DNA from: Microcoleus vaginatus HSN003 | GTDB taxonomy: Bacteria > Cyanobacteriota > Cyanobacteriia > Cyanobacteriales > Microcoleaceae | Assembly: GCF_022701255.1 (NCBI RefSeq) | Contig: NZ_CP031705.1 | Coordinates: 5,146,001-5,210,000, forward strand | Direction: 5' to 3' | Length of the DNA: 64,000 bases | Shown here: in pieces, positions 25,870 through 34,703 of the stretch | How the letters are laid out: each line of letters opens with the position of its first letter | Numbering within the stretch: the stretch's first letter is position 1 | Translations under genes and position numbers: made by a program | The notes under the pieces: generated by a model | Databases searched by the model: none | Told to the model about the DNA's origin: nothing | The model's input: the letters and a program-made list of their open reading frames with translations, nothing else

Positions 25870-27240
25870 CAGGGTAAGCTCATCTAATTTGGTATAAATT
25901 GTACTTGACAAAACAAACAAAATATACAAAGTAGCCCGAGCGTCAGTAACGGTTCTATAATGCCTCAAAAGCTAAGTCATCAAGGTAAGGAAAAGTTTAT
26001 GAGTATGAGTAAAGGATTCGCTCCCTCTTGCGCGAGCGGAAAAATCCTCAGATCTCAACAAGCCAAAACCAATCTCTATCGAAGATTTACAAGCTGGCTT
26101 TTCAAATTATTTTGATGACGTACCAGACCCAAGAGTGGAGCGAACCAAACACCACTTACTCAAAGATATTCTCGTCATTGCCTTATTAGCTGTGATAGCC
26201 GGAGCCCATGGGTGGGAAGACATGGAAAATTATGGAATCAGTAAGCTTACCTGGTTACAAAAGTTTTTAAAGTTACCCAATGGCATCCCAAGTGACGATA
26301 CATTCCGTCGGGTCTTTGAAAAGCTAGAGCCAAAAATTTTCGAGCAAAAATTAGCTCAATGGATTAACCAATTAATCGGGTCAATTGACCAAGAAGTGAT
26401 CCCGATTGATGGAAAAAGTCTGAGAGGGTCTTATGACCGAACAAAAGGGGTGAAAAACTTACATTTAGTGACGACGTGGGCGAGTGAACATCGGTTAGTC
26501 TTGGGACAAGTCAAAGTTGAAGACCATTCAAATGAAATCACAGCGATCCCGGCCTTATTGGAATTAATTGACATCACCGGAGCCATTATTACGATTGATG
26601 CGATGGGGACGCAAACCGAGATTGTTCGGTTAATTCGTCAGAAAAAAGCCGATTATGTAGTCACCTTAAAAAGTAATCATCCCACTCTTTATAATCAAGT
26701 AAAAAACTGGTTTGAGATGGCTAAATCTCAACAGTTTGAGGGAATTGAAGTGAGTCAGGATTCCCGAACAGAAAAGGGACATCATCGCGTCGAAATTAGA
26801 AAAGTTTGGGCGGTGCCAGTGGCGGCATTAGGAGGAGTTTATAAACAAGAACAATGGACAGATATTCAAACGATTGTTATCGTCGAAAGAATCCGTCATC
26901 TTTGGAATAAAACCACTCACGAGGTGCAGTTTTACCTAAGTTCTTTACCAGTGGATGCTCAGCTTAATGGGCGTGCAATTCGTCAACATTGGGGGATTGA
27001 AAACCAAGTCCATTGGACTTTAGATGTCACCTTTAATGAAGATCAATGCCGCATTCGGTCGTTAAACAGCCCTCAAAACTTGGCTCTTCTAAGACGAAGG
27101 GCACTTAATGCCATCAATCAAGAAACTACTCAAGGAGCGTAGTGTGCTACAAAAAAAGAAACGAGCGGCGATGAATGATGACTATATGATGCAGATTCTC
27201 AAGTGCTTGTGTCAAGCCTGATTGAGATGCTCTTACCCTG
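25870..27240 (+). mobile_element. ISAs1-family insertion sequence
   Basis: A 1371-bp element whose ends are imperfect inverted repeats: CAGGGTAAGCTCATCTAA at 25870 and CAGGGTAAGAGCATCTCAA reading inward from 27240. It encodes an ISAs1-type transposase. The flanks (ATTTAGAT left, CATATTGA right) do not match, so no target duplication survives, implying an adjacent deletion. Its right end abuts an IS5 remnant directly. Confidence 0.8.
26135..27221 (+). pseudogene. ISAs1-family transposase, frameshifted at both ends
   Basis: The main frame (26135-27142, 335 codons) carries the ISAs1 transposase: VIPIDGKSLRGSYDR (first Asp), AIITIDAMGTQTEI (second Asp), and HWGIENQVHWTLDVTFNEDQ with the final Glu. 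Upstream, the same frame reads KPISIEDLQAGFSNYFDD and VPDPRVERTKHH, as in the family, but has no ATG before a stop at 26006. An ATG at 26000 is out of frame. Downstream, the expected C-terminus (ERSVLQKKKRAAMNDDY) continues in another frame to 27221. The gene is therefore probably inactive unless recoded. Confidence 0.8.
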
Positions 27241-28029
27241 CATATTGAACAGCTAATAGAGTTAGGCGCGACCCTAGAAAATCTGAATAAAAAGCAATAT
27301 AAAACCTTGCTAGTCCTCGCCGAAGTCTATCGCCAACAGCAATGGTTATTTGAGAATAATAAACAGAGTATAGAAGATAGAATAGTAAGTTTAAGCCAAC
27401 CCCCCATCCGTCCCATGGTCAGAGGGAAAGCAGGAAAAAATCTAGAGTTTGGAGCAAAACTGTCAGCGAGTTGCTTTGAAGGATATGTATTTTTAGACCG
27501 GATGAGTTGGGATAATTTTAACGAATCGGGAGACTTAAAAGCCAAAATAAAAGCATTTAAAAGTTACACAGGATACTATCCAGAATCAGTCCATGCATAT
27601 CGCATTTATCGAACAAGGGAAAACCGAGCTTGGTGTAAAGAAAGAGGAATTAGAATTAGTGGGCCTCCGTTAGGAAGACCACCAGCAAATGTCACTAAGG
27701 AAACAAAGAAACAAGCCTGGGAAGATGAGAGAATTCGTAACTCTATTGAGGGCAAATTCGGACAAGGTAAACGAAGATTCAGCTTGAATCGCGTGATGGC
27801 AAAACTTGATAATACTTCTGGTACAGCCATTGCTATTACTTTTTTAGTAATGAACCTTTCTACCTGGTTAAGACGGGTTTTTTGTGTGTTTTTATGTCAG
27901 AAACCGAAAATTACACCTATTTACAGGTCCGTTATTATCAAAAACTATAACTGGACAAGTTATAGAAAAAAAAAATTATGTTTCGCCGAACTTGAATCAT
28001 TCCTCAATTGCGATCGTGATTTTTCTTAA
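27241..28029 (+). pseudogene. IS5-family transposase, C-terminal fragment
   Basis: Recognisable by RGIRISGPPLGRPPANVTKE, then RNSIEGKFGQGKRRFSLNR, then AIAITFLVMNLSTWLRR, the C-terminal catalytic block of IS5-family transposases (the Glu of RNSIEGKFGQ is the final acidic residue). The first two catalytic Asp residues and the N-terminal domain are absent. The fragment starts exactly at the ISAs1 right end. It is non-functional. Confidence 0.82.
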
Positions 28030-28046
28030 CTTATTCAGCAAGCCCT
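27241..28046 (+). mobile_element. IS5-family remnant, 3' part
   Basis: The right portion of an IS5-family element. The frame is open from 27241 to 28029, and a typical IS5 end (TTATTCAGCAAGCCC) lies at about 28030-28044. The left part, including the transposase N-terminus and left TIR, is missing and replaced by the ISAs1 element. On its right it is inserted in or abuts an IS4 transposase fragment. Confidence 0.7.
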
Positions 28047-28492
28047 ATTTAAAGGATGTTCAAGTTACGAAGCAAAAAGGGTTTGGCAAATTTGATATTG
28101 CAGCTTATTGGAAGCGTCGATATAGAGGTCATGGGGAAGACGAAGGTTGGTATCTGCTCACCAATTTCGGAACTCTGAAAGAAGCTGTCACCACATTTAA
28201 ATGTCGGAGTGGAATCGAAGCTATGTTCAAAGATTGTAAAACAGGAGGCTATAATCTTGAAAAAAGTCACGCTTCTACTGAGCGCTTGAAAACTTTAATT
28301 TTATTGATAGCTTTTGCGTACAGTTGCGCCACTTTACAAGGGAAAGAAATTCAAAAGCTCGGTATTCAAAAATATGTGGATCGCCTAACAGAAAAACCGC
28401 GAACTATACGCCGACATAGTAGTTTTTGGATGGGATTGTATGGTCATTCTTGGGTAATAGGAATAGAATGTTGTGAAAAAATGATTGAGTAA
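28047..28492 (+). pseudogene. IS4-family transposase (IS4-b), C-terminal fragment
   Basis: Reads GFGKFDIAAYWKRRYRG, then DEGWYLLTNFGTLKEAV, then FKCRSGIEAMFKDCKTGGYN, the IS4 block with Glu and Lys of the YREK motif (Tyr replaced by Phe). An in-frame TAA at 28490 precedes LMAIRR, which, after removing the inserted element, continues NKLPFFQRGLRARSL. This matches LMKLTPNKRRFYQQGMRAA of the second IS4 copy. The N-terminal half and two catalytic Asp residues are missing. Confidence 0.78.
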
Positions 28493-28592
28493 TTAATGGC
28501 AATAAGACGGAATTGGAGTTTAGACTAAGCACAAATTGACTCAGCATGAGCTGAGTGGAAAAAATGGTTGATCAGCTAGAGAGTTCTCAAGG

Positions 28593-29939
28593 TTAACTTA
28601 CGAATTTTGTTGATTTTTGGAACCGACCTTTACCCTTTTTCACCACAGGATAGCGACATCTTTGAGTGCGAGGTTTTCCTGGTTGCCATCCATCTGAATT
28701 TCCTCGGCGTTTGGGAGCAACAGTGGGAGTCCCAATCTTGATTAAAAGTGGAAGCATTGATTGTGCAACCCTTCCACGAGTCAATTCAGGGAGAGACTTT
28801 TGCCAGGGGAGACGAGTTTCTCTCACTAAATCTTTAGCTAACCATAATTGCCAGGTCACTAATGGCATCAAATCGCTCCATCGTTGACATTGTTCAGGGG
28901 TACTCAACTTCGGTACAGTCCAATGCAAGGTTTGTTTCGCTAAGCGATACCAGTGCTCGATGGAAAAACGACGTAGATATAGTTGCCAAATTGCTGTCAG
29001 ATGTGGCATTTGGAGACCAACCCAAACTAACCACAAAGGTTGACTATTTAATCGACCTGTTACAGTTTCTAAACGTTCGACTAAAATCAAGGTCATGGGA
29101 TGTTTGGGACTGCCTCGAAAATGCAAGTCATCCCATTTTCTTAACCGAATTTTTCCGAGTTTCGCCTCAACAGATTCGAGGGTTTGTTCTGGTTCCCACC
29201 AACTTTGAGAGTCGTTGAGCTTAAACTGTTGACCGTGAATTTTCGGCCGTCCTCTACCAGTAGAAGCGGTCGGTGCTGACCACAAGCAACGATTAGAACG
29301 AATACGCATTAGTTTATCAGCGGCGATCGCAGCGGTTGCTTTGATCAAAGGAGCACACCCATACTCACTATCAAATAAGGCGATCGGTCTATGCTGAAGA
29401 TATTCACACACTTGTGCCAATTGTTCAGCGCCTTTACTGATCGGGTTGTCCCAACTGGTAATACGTTCGTGGCTTAAGGGCAGTGCCCAACTACCGATGG
29501 TTGAAGGTATCCAGGCGATCGTACTATAGCCTTGACCGATACCAACAGGTATGCCATGAGGCAAGGCGGTGGGTTGATGTTCGTAAGTACGCTCTTTGAG
29601 GGTAGGTGCATGGGGCCTTAACCATGCTGTATGATCGATCGCCAATACTGGACGTTCAACTTGAGACATCTGTTGGATGTATAGTTGCATCAATTTTGCT
29701 CGGTCTGGTCTACAATCTTGCACCGCCTCGTAGACGCTTGACCACTCACGTCGAAATAAAGGACTGAGAGCAAAATCTCCTAAACATGAGACGTGGCGGG
29801 TCGTCATCGCTGCATCTGCCAGCTCAAATGTGGCATCTTTGGCATTGCCGAGACATTCATAAGCTTGTTGACGAAATTCGTATAATTGTTCAAACAGAGA
29901 TTGCCGGTAGATTTGAGATTTTTTGCTGGGGGGTGACAA
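28593..29939 (-). CDS. DDE transposase of IS-A (IS4/IS701-like, NF041680-type)
   Basis: A 448-residue ORF. Catalytic pattern: VLAIDHTAWLRPHAPT (first Asp, residues ~98-113), PIALFDSEYGCAPLIKA (second Asp, ~183-199) and LYLRRFSIEHWYRLAKQ (YxxR...E......K, ~335-351), an IS4-superfamily DDE enzyme common in cyanobacteria. The present TTG start at 29939 uses bases of the inserted IS4 element. In the uninterrupted copy the frame is closed by TGA only a few codons upstream of KKSQIY. The native start is therefore unclear, and the Met at residue 45 is an alternative. The core is intact, but the promoter has been cut away by the insertion. Confidence 0.75.
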   Translation of the reverse strand: MSPPSKKSQIYRQSLFEQLYEFRQQAYECLGNAKDATFELADAAMTTRHVSCLGDFALSPLFRREWSSVYEAVQDCRPDRAKLMQLYIQQMSQVERPVLAIDHTAWLRPHAPTLKERTYEHQPTALPHGIPVGIGQGYSTIAWIPSTIGSWALPLSHERITSWDNPISKGAEQLAQVCEYLQHRPIALFDSEYGCAPLIKATAAIAADKLMRIRSNRCLWSAPTASTGRGRPKIHGQQFKLNDSQSWWEPEQTLESVEAKLGKIRLRKWDDLHFRGSPKHPMTLILVERLETVTGRLNSQPLWLVWVGLQMPHLTAIWQLYLRRFSIEHWYRLAKQTLHWTVPKLSTPEQCQRWSDLMPLVTWQLWLAKDLVRETRLPWQKSLPELTRGRVAQSMLPLLIKIGTPTVAPKRRGNSDGWQPGKPRTQRCRYPVVKKGKGRFQKSTKFVS

Positions 29940-29945
29940 AAAGGT

Positions 29946-30423
29946 CTACGAGATAGACTGTATAAGGGTTGCGGCCCGCATACCTTGTTGATAAAAGCGG
30001 CGTTTATTTGGAGTTAACTTCATTAACTGTTCTACCTCGTCAGAATATTGTTCTAGATAATTGACCCACTTTTCTCCATCTAAACCAACACCAAATGTAC
30101 TCCGTCTTCGATATCTTTTTTTAGGTTCTTTGCGGCGAGATACATATTTGTGAACCTGCTTTTTTCTCATTTCAGTGCCTTGAAATATTACCGAACTGTA
30201 GGCGAGCGTCATGAGCAAAATCATGTTAATAAGCCGGTCTCCTTTTAAGCTAGTTCCTTCAAGATCGTAGCCTCCTGTTTTACAGTCTCGGAACATTTCT
30301 TCAATACCCATCCGCTGCTTATAAGCATTGATGGCTGCTGGTAATGAGCCTAAATCTGTGAGAATAAACCATGCTTCATCCACCTTCCATCCCCCGTAGT
30401 TCCTTTTCCACTTACAAGCAATA
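29946..30423 (-). pseudogene. IS4-a transposase, C-terminal half
   Basis: The continuation beyond the IS630 copy: ACKWKRNYGGWKVDEAWF, then NAYKQRMGIEEMFRDCKTGG (YxxR...E......K catalytic motif), ending RRFYQQGMRAATLIQS at stop 29946. Together with the half at 31574-32240 it forms a full IS4-type DDE enzyme with no other lesion seen, so the element was probably intact when IS630 landed. Confidence 0.85.
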
Positions 30424-30562
30424 TAGCATTTCTCAGAAAGATGAGGTATGATATAACTGACTTGAACGGAATGAAAAATATAGAAACCTAAAATGTTATG
30501 CAGCTCTAATTAAATGGAAGGCTCTTCGAGCAGTAGTCCCTCACCCCATAGCAGTCACTCGA

Positions 30563-30835
30563 ATGACAACTATCAATAATTTTAGCAAGTATCACACATT
30601 AGTAAAAATGAAAACTTATTCGATTGATTTTAGACAAAAAATTATGGACGTGTACCATAATGAACCGCTGTCACAAAGAGCAATAGCCAACCGTTTTTGT
30701 GTAGCCCTAAGTTTTGTCCAAAAAATAATTAAACAGTATCGTGAGACCCAAAATATTGCTCCTCGAACTGAGCGATGCGGAGTCAAATTAAAACTGAATG
30801 CAGAGCAACTGCTGATCAAGCGCGAAATTGATTGA
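30563..30835 (+). pseudogene. IS630 copy 2 transposase, broken first frame
   Basis: Matches the first frame of copy 1 through VKLKLNAEQLLI, then diverges by an indel (AAGCGCGAAATTG in place of TTAGCGGAATTG) and stops at 30835 after KREID. The rest of the HTH half (from EENNDATLEELRYLL to KKK) continues in another phase. The natural start is ATG 30608 (MKTYSIDF). Confidence 0.83.
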
Positions 30836-31096
30836 AGAAAATAATGATGCGACTCTCGAAGAACTCCGTTATTTACTCTACCAAAAAATTGGTTTTACCA
30901 TCAGCGTAGCAACGATGGGAAGAATGGCAAAACTCTTAAACATGACCTTAAAAAAAAACTCTTTTCCCGTCAGACAAAGGCAGTGAAAGAGTTCAGAACC
31001 TGCGATATTAGTTCTGGCAAAAAATTCGACAAATTTGTTTGAAAGACTTAATATTCATTGATGAATGTGGAGTAAACTTGGCAATGGTTAGGTTAT

Positions 31097-31564
31097 ATGC
31101 AAGGGAGGCTAAAAGGTTCAAGAGCCCAGGGGCCAAAACCGAATAAACGGGGCAGAAATGTCTCAATAATTGGAGCTATATCGGTCAACGAAATCCTAAC
31201 ATCCATCAATTTAACAGGTACAACTGATACAATTACATTTGAGGCTTTTATTATCCGAAAGCGAGTACCAAAACTCTGGAAAGCGGTTTGTGTAGTGATG
31301 GATAATTGTACTATTCATACCGGAGAAGAAATAGAAAAAGCCATCAAAAAGAAAGGGGCAAAATTAATATACTTGTCGCCCTATTCGCCCGACTTCTCAC
31401 CAATTGAACATTTATGGTCAAAACTCAAAAACATTCTCCGTTCTATCAAGACGACTAATTATCGAGAATTAGCAAAAGCGATAGAGTTTGCGTTCAATCA
31501 AGTTACATTATCCGATCTTGGGAATTGGTTTACTCACTGCTGTTATTGTACCTCATCTTTCTGA
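31097..31564 (+). CDS. IS630 copy 2 transposase, DDE half
   Basis: 155 residues with VVMDNCTIHTGEEIEKA and LSPYSPDFSPIEHLWSKLK, near-identical to copy 1. The FIDECGVNLAM first-Asp segment lies just upstream in the neighbouring frame (about 31057-31090). It ends WFTHCCYCTSSF within the right inverted repeat. It is not functional alone, and the upstream half is broken. Confidence 0.78.
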   Translation: MQGRLKGSRAQGPKPNKRGRNVSIIGAISVNEILTSINLTGTTDTITFEAFIIRKRVPKLWKAVCVVMDNCTIHTGEEIEKAIKKKGAKLIYLSPYSPDFSPIEHLWSKLKNILRSIKTTNYRELAKAIEFAFNQVTLSDLGNWFTHCCYCTSSF

Positions 31565-31573
31565 GAAACGCTA

Positions 31574-32240
31574 TATCAAATCCGGTCGCAGGTCGAGTTT
31601 TCCTCACTCTTTTTCCCTGACAATATAAAGAGGTTCCTGGTACTATTCCTAATTCATCTAACCGTTGCCAAACTAAATGTTCCGTTTCGATACAATGATT
31701 CTTTTTCAGTCTTAAACAAAAAGATACACCCTTTTCCCTTAGCCAGTTTCCCAAATCAACAGAACAAAATTCACGGTCTCCTAAAACGATGACTTTATAT
31801 TCTGAAAATAATGGTAAAACTTGCTGTAAATTGGTAGTCTGTGACTCGAAGCTACTGTTTCCCAATTTGGGCAAGAGTGACCAGTATAATGGAATTGCTC
31901 TTCGCTCCCAGATCAGGCTAACCATAAAGAGATTAATGCGCCCCCATTGACTGCGGTCGATTGATCTTGATAAACGAGTACCAATGGGGCAATAAGTGGT
32001 CAACCAATAAGTAATTAATGGGAACCAAATTAATGAGATAGTTAAATTTGGTAAATCCAGAAATATTTGTAGTTTTCTGCGCCGACTTTCGGTTGTAATT
32101 GGATAGGGAAATACCCGGGAGAGCCGTTCTAATCTCACTTGTTTTTCTGATTGTATCAAGGGTAGCAAGATTCCAATCAGTTTAAATTGAGCTGAACTTA
32201 GTTGGTTTTTTAAATGAATGAGGTAGAATGTTGGTATCAT
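31574..32240 (-). pseudogene. IS4-a transposase, N-terminal half
   Basis: Starts at ATG 32240 and carries RLSRSIDRSQWGRINLFMV (first catalytic Asp) and VIVLGDREFCSVDLGNWL (second Asp), up to ATGFDI, where IS630 enters. The current frame reads on into the IS630 terminus (AFLRKMRYN) and stops at 31530. Removing IS630 and one TA joins GAT ATT GCT in frame with the C-terminal half, restoring about 380 residues. Confidence 0.85.
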
Positions 32241-32351
32241 TATTTTTTAGATAGGCAAGCGTGTAACAATTATGCTGCCTATTTTTTTTTAGCACACATT
32301 GGCTCAATCCGTACAAAGGTATGGGTTTCAGGCTGGTTGTTACCCCCCCAG

Positions 32352-32575
32352 GATTTTTTGCTGAATTCTCAATTTTCTACCCTTACGCTGTCTGTTGAAA
32401 CTATCGCAGACAGTTTTTTTCTCTTGTTGCAAGTCTCCGAGAACGTCAACGGTCGCTGGCATCTATCTTCTGGTTGAACCTGATAGCTTGTCGCCAGCGA
32501 CCGTTCCCGTTCTTGATAAACGTTCGCCAGTCTCACCGCGAGCGCACTTTTTGAACTGCTTAGTCTAAACTCCAA
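32352..32575. repeat. 224-bp direct repeat, copy 1 (IS-A right terminus)
   Basis: Identical over its visible length to 32755-32978 (403-bp offset). It contains the upstream untranslated end of IS-A with a 13-bp-arm hairpin (AACGGTCGCTGGC / GCCAGCGACCGTT, about 32445-32506) and ends in the 19-bp TIR. It is preceded directly by the IS4-a right end. Confidence 0.9.
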
Positions 32576-32978
32576 TTGACCACTCACGTCGAAATAAAGG
32601 ACTGAGAGCAAAATCTCCTAAACATGAGACGTGGCGGGTCGTCATCGCTGCATCTGCCAGCTCAAATGTGGCATCTTTGGCATTGCCGAGACATTCATAA
32701 GCTTGTTGACGAAATTCGTATAATTGTTCAAACAGAGATTGCAGGTAGATTTGAGATTTTTTGCTGAATTCTCAATTTTCTACCCTTACGCTGTCTGTTG
32801 AAACTATCGCAGACAGTTTTTTTCTCTTGTTGCAAGTCTCCGAGAACGTCAACGGTCGCTGGCATCTATCTTCTGGTTGAACCTGATAGCTTGTCGCCAG
32901 CGACCGTTCCCGTTCTTGATAAACGTTCGCCAGTCTCACCGCGAGCGCACTTTTTGAACTGCTTAGTCTAAACTCCAA
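32576..32978. repeat. 403-bp duplicated right end of IS-A without the IS4 insertion
   Basis: 32576-32766 repeats 29738-29928 (5' coding part of the IS-A transposase, one difference seen: GCAGGTAG versus GCCGGTAG). It continues without interruption into 32767-32978, matching 32364-32575. It therefore preserves the empty site of the IS4-a insertion and shows that the duplication is either older than that insertion or derived from an uninterrupted IS-A copy. Confidence 0.88.
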
Positions 32979-33076
32979 GACGGAACAAGCTACCATTTTT
33001 TCAGAGGGGTTTGAGGGCTAGATCCCTGATGATACGGACGTTTTGACGGGGTTGTCACCCCGTGAAGAACTTTACT

Positions 33077-34498
33077 TCAGTCGACAGTGCGAGCTACAGA
33101 ACGCCTTTGAGGGTTGCTGCTGCTACTGTTGGAAGTGTTACTAGCATTGTCTATGGCAAGTCTAACTGTCAACATTACATAACTCAGCCAAGCATTTCCG
33201 ATTCCCAGGATCTGAGCTTCTGTGATGTTGCTCATAATAATAGACACCAGAAAACAAATAGGCATTCCCGCGTCTTCCAGCTTGCTACGACTCAAATACC
33301 GGACTGCGTAAGCCAAATTAAGAAGCAGGGAAATCATCATTAAGATTAATCCCGGCCAACCGAAGGCTAACAATATTCCGATCGCGCCATTGTGAGGATT
33401 TTTCGGTTGAAATCCGTTAGTAGTATAAATAAAATAAGCAGGAGTAGCGGGGCCTAACTTATCTTGTTGAAAAAATCCCTCGTATCCGTAGCCCAACCAG
33501 GGGCGCTGATTGGCCGCAGCTATTAACTGCGGCCAGAATTCGGTCCGCCCAGTTAGAGTCAAGTCCTTGCCTAACCCACCTACAACAATCTCCTCTAGGT
33601 TGTCTACTACAAAAACCGTCATAATTATGCTGACCACCAGGAAACATATAATCGCAGTAAATGCCCACTGAAAACTTAATTTTTTTAGAAAATTTAGTGA
33701 CGACACGGCCATTATTAATATGATAGTAATCACTAGAGCCGCTCCCGACTTATTAGCTCTCACCAGGTAAAAAGAAAAGAACATCATTCCCAAAGAAATC
33801 CAGCGTTCTTTCTGAGTTTTAGCTCCTTGAAAATAATGCAAATACCAAAATGCCGTACATAAAGCTAGGATTCCACCGAGGGAATTTTTAGCTTGCGTCA
33901 GGCCTACAAAGTCGCCTGCTCCCGGTGGTTTCATTATAAAACTTGCCAAACCCAGTGCCGTGTATCCCCACCGCCAAAAACGAGATAGATCATCCCATTT
34001 ATATTGGGCTGCTAAGTAAAATCCGAAAGCAGTAAATCCTGAAAAAGCTAGGCCTGATCTTAGCGTTTCTTCAGGGACTACGGACCATAATGTAGACAGT
34101 GATGGCAGTAATGTATAAAATAAAAAGAAAGGATTCATGATCAATACTTGGGCAAAAAAATCTATAAATTTGCTACCAAAAGCCTTAATTCTAGAAAACA
34201 AAATTAATACTATCCACGGGTAAAAAACATAAGGTAGCATTGTTAAAATACCGCCGTCTGTGGATTTCAAATTACTAAAATGCAAGTAATTAAAAGGAGG
34301 TTGTGTGAGAGAGGGAGAGATGAAAATATAAAAATAAGCAAAGGTTTTTTCTAAAGCCAAACCTATTTTTTTGCTACTGGATAATTGAAATAATAGCAAA
34401 GTCGCGATTGCGATTATAGCAATTAGCATCCATATAAATAAAGAATTACCTAAAATCAGCTCTTTCAGCATAGCCGCTTTAGACACTGGTTGAGTCAT
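33077..34498 (-). CDS. wzy: O-antigen ligase/polymerase family protein (Wzy-like)
   Basis: A 473-residue membrane protein with about 10-12 hydrophobic helices. The large periplasmic loop carries DLTLTGRTEFWPQLIAAANQ, RPWLGYGYEGFF and NPHNGAIGILLAFGWPG, the Wzy_C (O-antigen ligase) signature. It likely polymerises lipid-linked repeat units at the outer face of the inner membrane, working with Wzx and Wzc. It is divergent from wza across 205 bp (34499-34703). The 3' end lies only about 15 bp from the IS pile, but the coding sequence appears complete. Confidence 0.85.
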   Translation of the reverse strand: MTQPVSKAAMLKELILGNSLFIWMLIAIIAIATLLLFQLSSSKKIGLALEKTFAYFYIFISPSLTQPPFNYLHFSNLKSTDGGILTMLPYVFYPWIVLILFSRIKAFGSKFIDFFAQVLIMNPFFLFYTLLPSLSTLWSVVPEETLRSGLAFSGFTAFGFYLAAQYKWDDLSRFWRWGYTALGLASFIMKPPGAGDFVGLTQAKNSLGGILALCTAFWYLHYFQGAKTQKERWISLGMMFFSFYLVRANKSGAALVITIILIMAVSSLNFLKKLSFQWAFTAIICFLVVSIIMTVFVVDNLEEIVVGGLGKDLTLTGRTEFWPQLIAAANQRPWLGYGYEGFFQQDKLGPATPAYFIYTTNGFQPKNPHNGAIGILLAFGWPGLILMMISLLLNLAYAVRYLSRSKLEDAGMPICFLVSIIMSNITEAQILGIGNAWLSYVMLTVRLAIDNASNTSNSSSSNPQRRSVARTVD

Positions 34499-34703
34499 AA
34501 TTGCTTTCCTTTATCAAAAACAAGCTCAAGTAATCTAGATAGAAAATATAGCCGTCAACCCGCAACCACGCTAACACAGAAATTAGCCATAAAGCAAAAA
34601 TACAGCAACCTTTTTTCGGCGCTCGCTTAAAATAATGAGCTTTTTGCCCAGCACTAAAAAGGCTACACTTATATAAATCATAGTCAATAAAATTAGGTGG
34701 CTT

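Larger units (their letters stand above)
30424..31573 (+). mobile_element. IS630-family insertion sequence, copy 2
   Basis: A 1150-bp second copy of the element at 1916-3064, in opposite orientation. Ends TAGCATTTCTCAGAAAGATG (left) and TAGCGTTTCTCAGAAAGATG (inward from the right) are flanked by TA at 30422-30423 and 31574-31575. It also has the nine-A run (30950-30958). Its first ORF is broken by small indels, so this copy cannot make its own transposase but may be mobilised in trans. Confidence 0.92.
29926..32351 (-). mobile_element. IS4-family element (IS4-a) inserted in IS-A
   Basis: Ends are inverted: CTGGGGGGTGACAA at 29926 and CTGGGGGGGTAACAA reading inward from 32351. The flanks carry a direct repeat GATTTTTTG (29917-29925 and 32352-32360), extendable to 12 bp with CTG, consistent with the 9-12 bp duplications of IS4-family elements. 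The uninterrupted sequence at 32755-32766 confirms the empty site. Its transposase is itself split by the IS630 copy at 30424-31573. Confidence 0.85.
28513..32978 (-). mobile_element. IS4-superfamily element with 19-bp TIRs (IS-A), itself interrupted and partly duplicated
   Basis: A perfect 19-bp terminal repeat TTGGAGTTTAGACTAAGCA (28513-28531) matches the inverted ends at 32557-32575 and again at 32960-32978. The outer pair is flanked by a 7-bp direct repeat GACGGAA (28506-28512 and 32979-32985), a target duplication. IS-A is interrupted at 29925/32361 by another IS4 element. Its right-hand 403 bp are present a second time, uninterrupted, at 32576-32978. Removing the insertions gives a native length of roughly 1.6 kb. 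Confidence 0.85.
28047..33063 (+). mobile_element. Outer IS4-family remnant (IS4-b) hosting the nested elements
   Basis: The left piece, 28047-28512, encodes the transposase C-terminus. The right piece resumes after the inserted element, at 32979/32986-33063, and ends in an IS4-type terminus (GGGGTTGTCACCCC at about 33048-33062). The duplicated GACGGAA at 28506-28512 and 32979-32985 marks the insertion of the inner element. The 5' half of this IS4 copy is lost. Its right end lies about 15 bp from the stop codon of the polymerase gene at 33077. Confidence 0.72.

Noticed and set aside
32356..32980. Repeats suspected to be a CRISPR or an integron-like array
   Set aside because: Only two long copies (224 bp) exist, and both are explained as IS-A right termini with TIRs.
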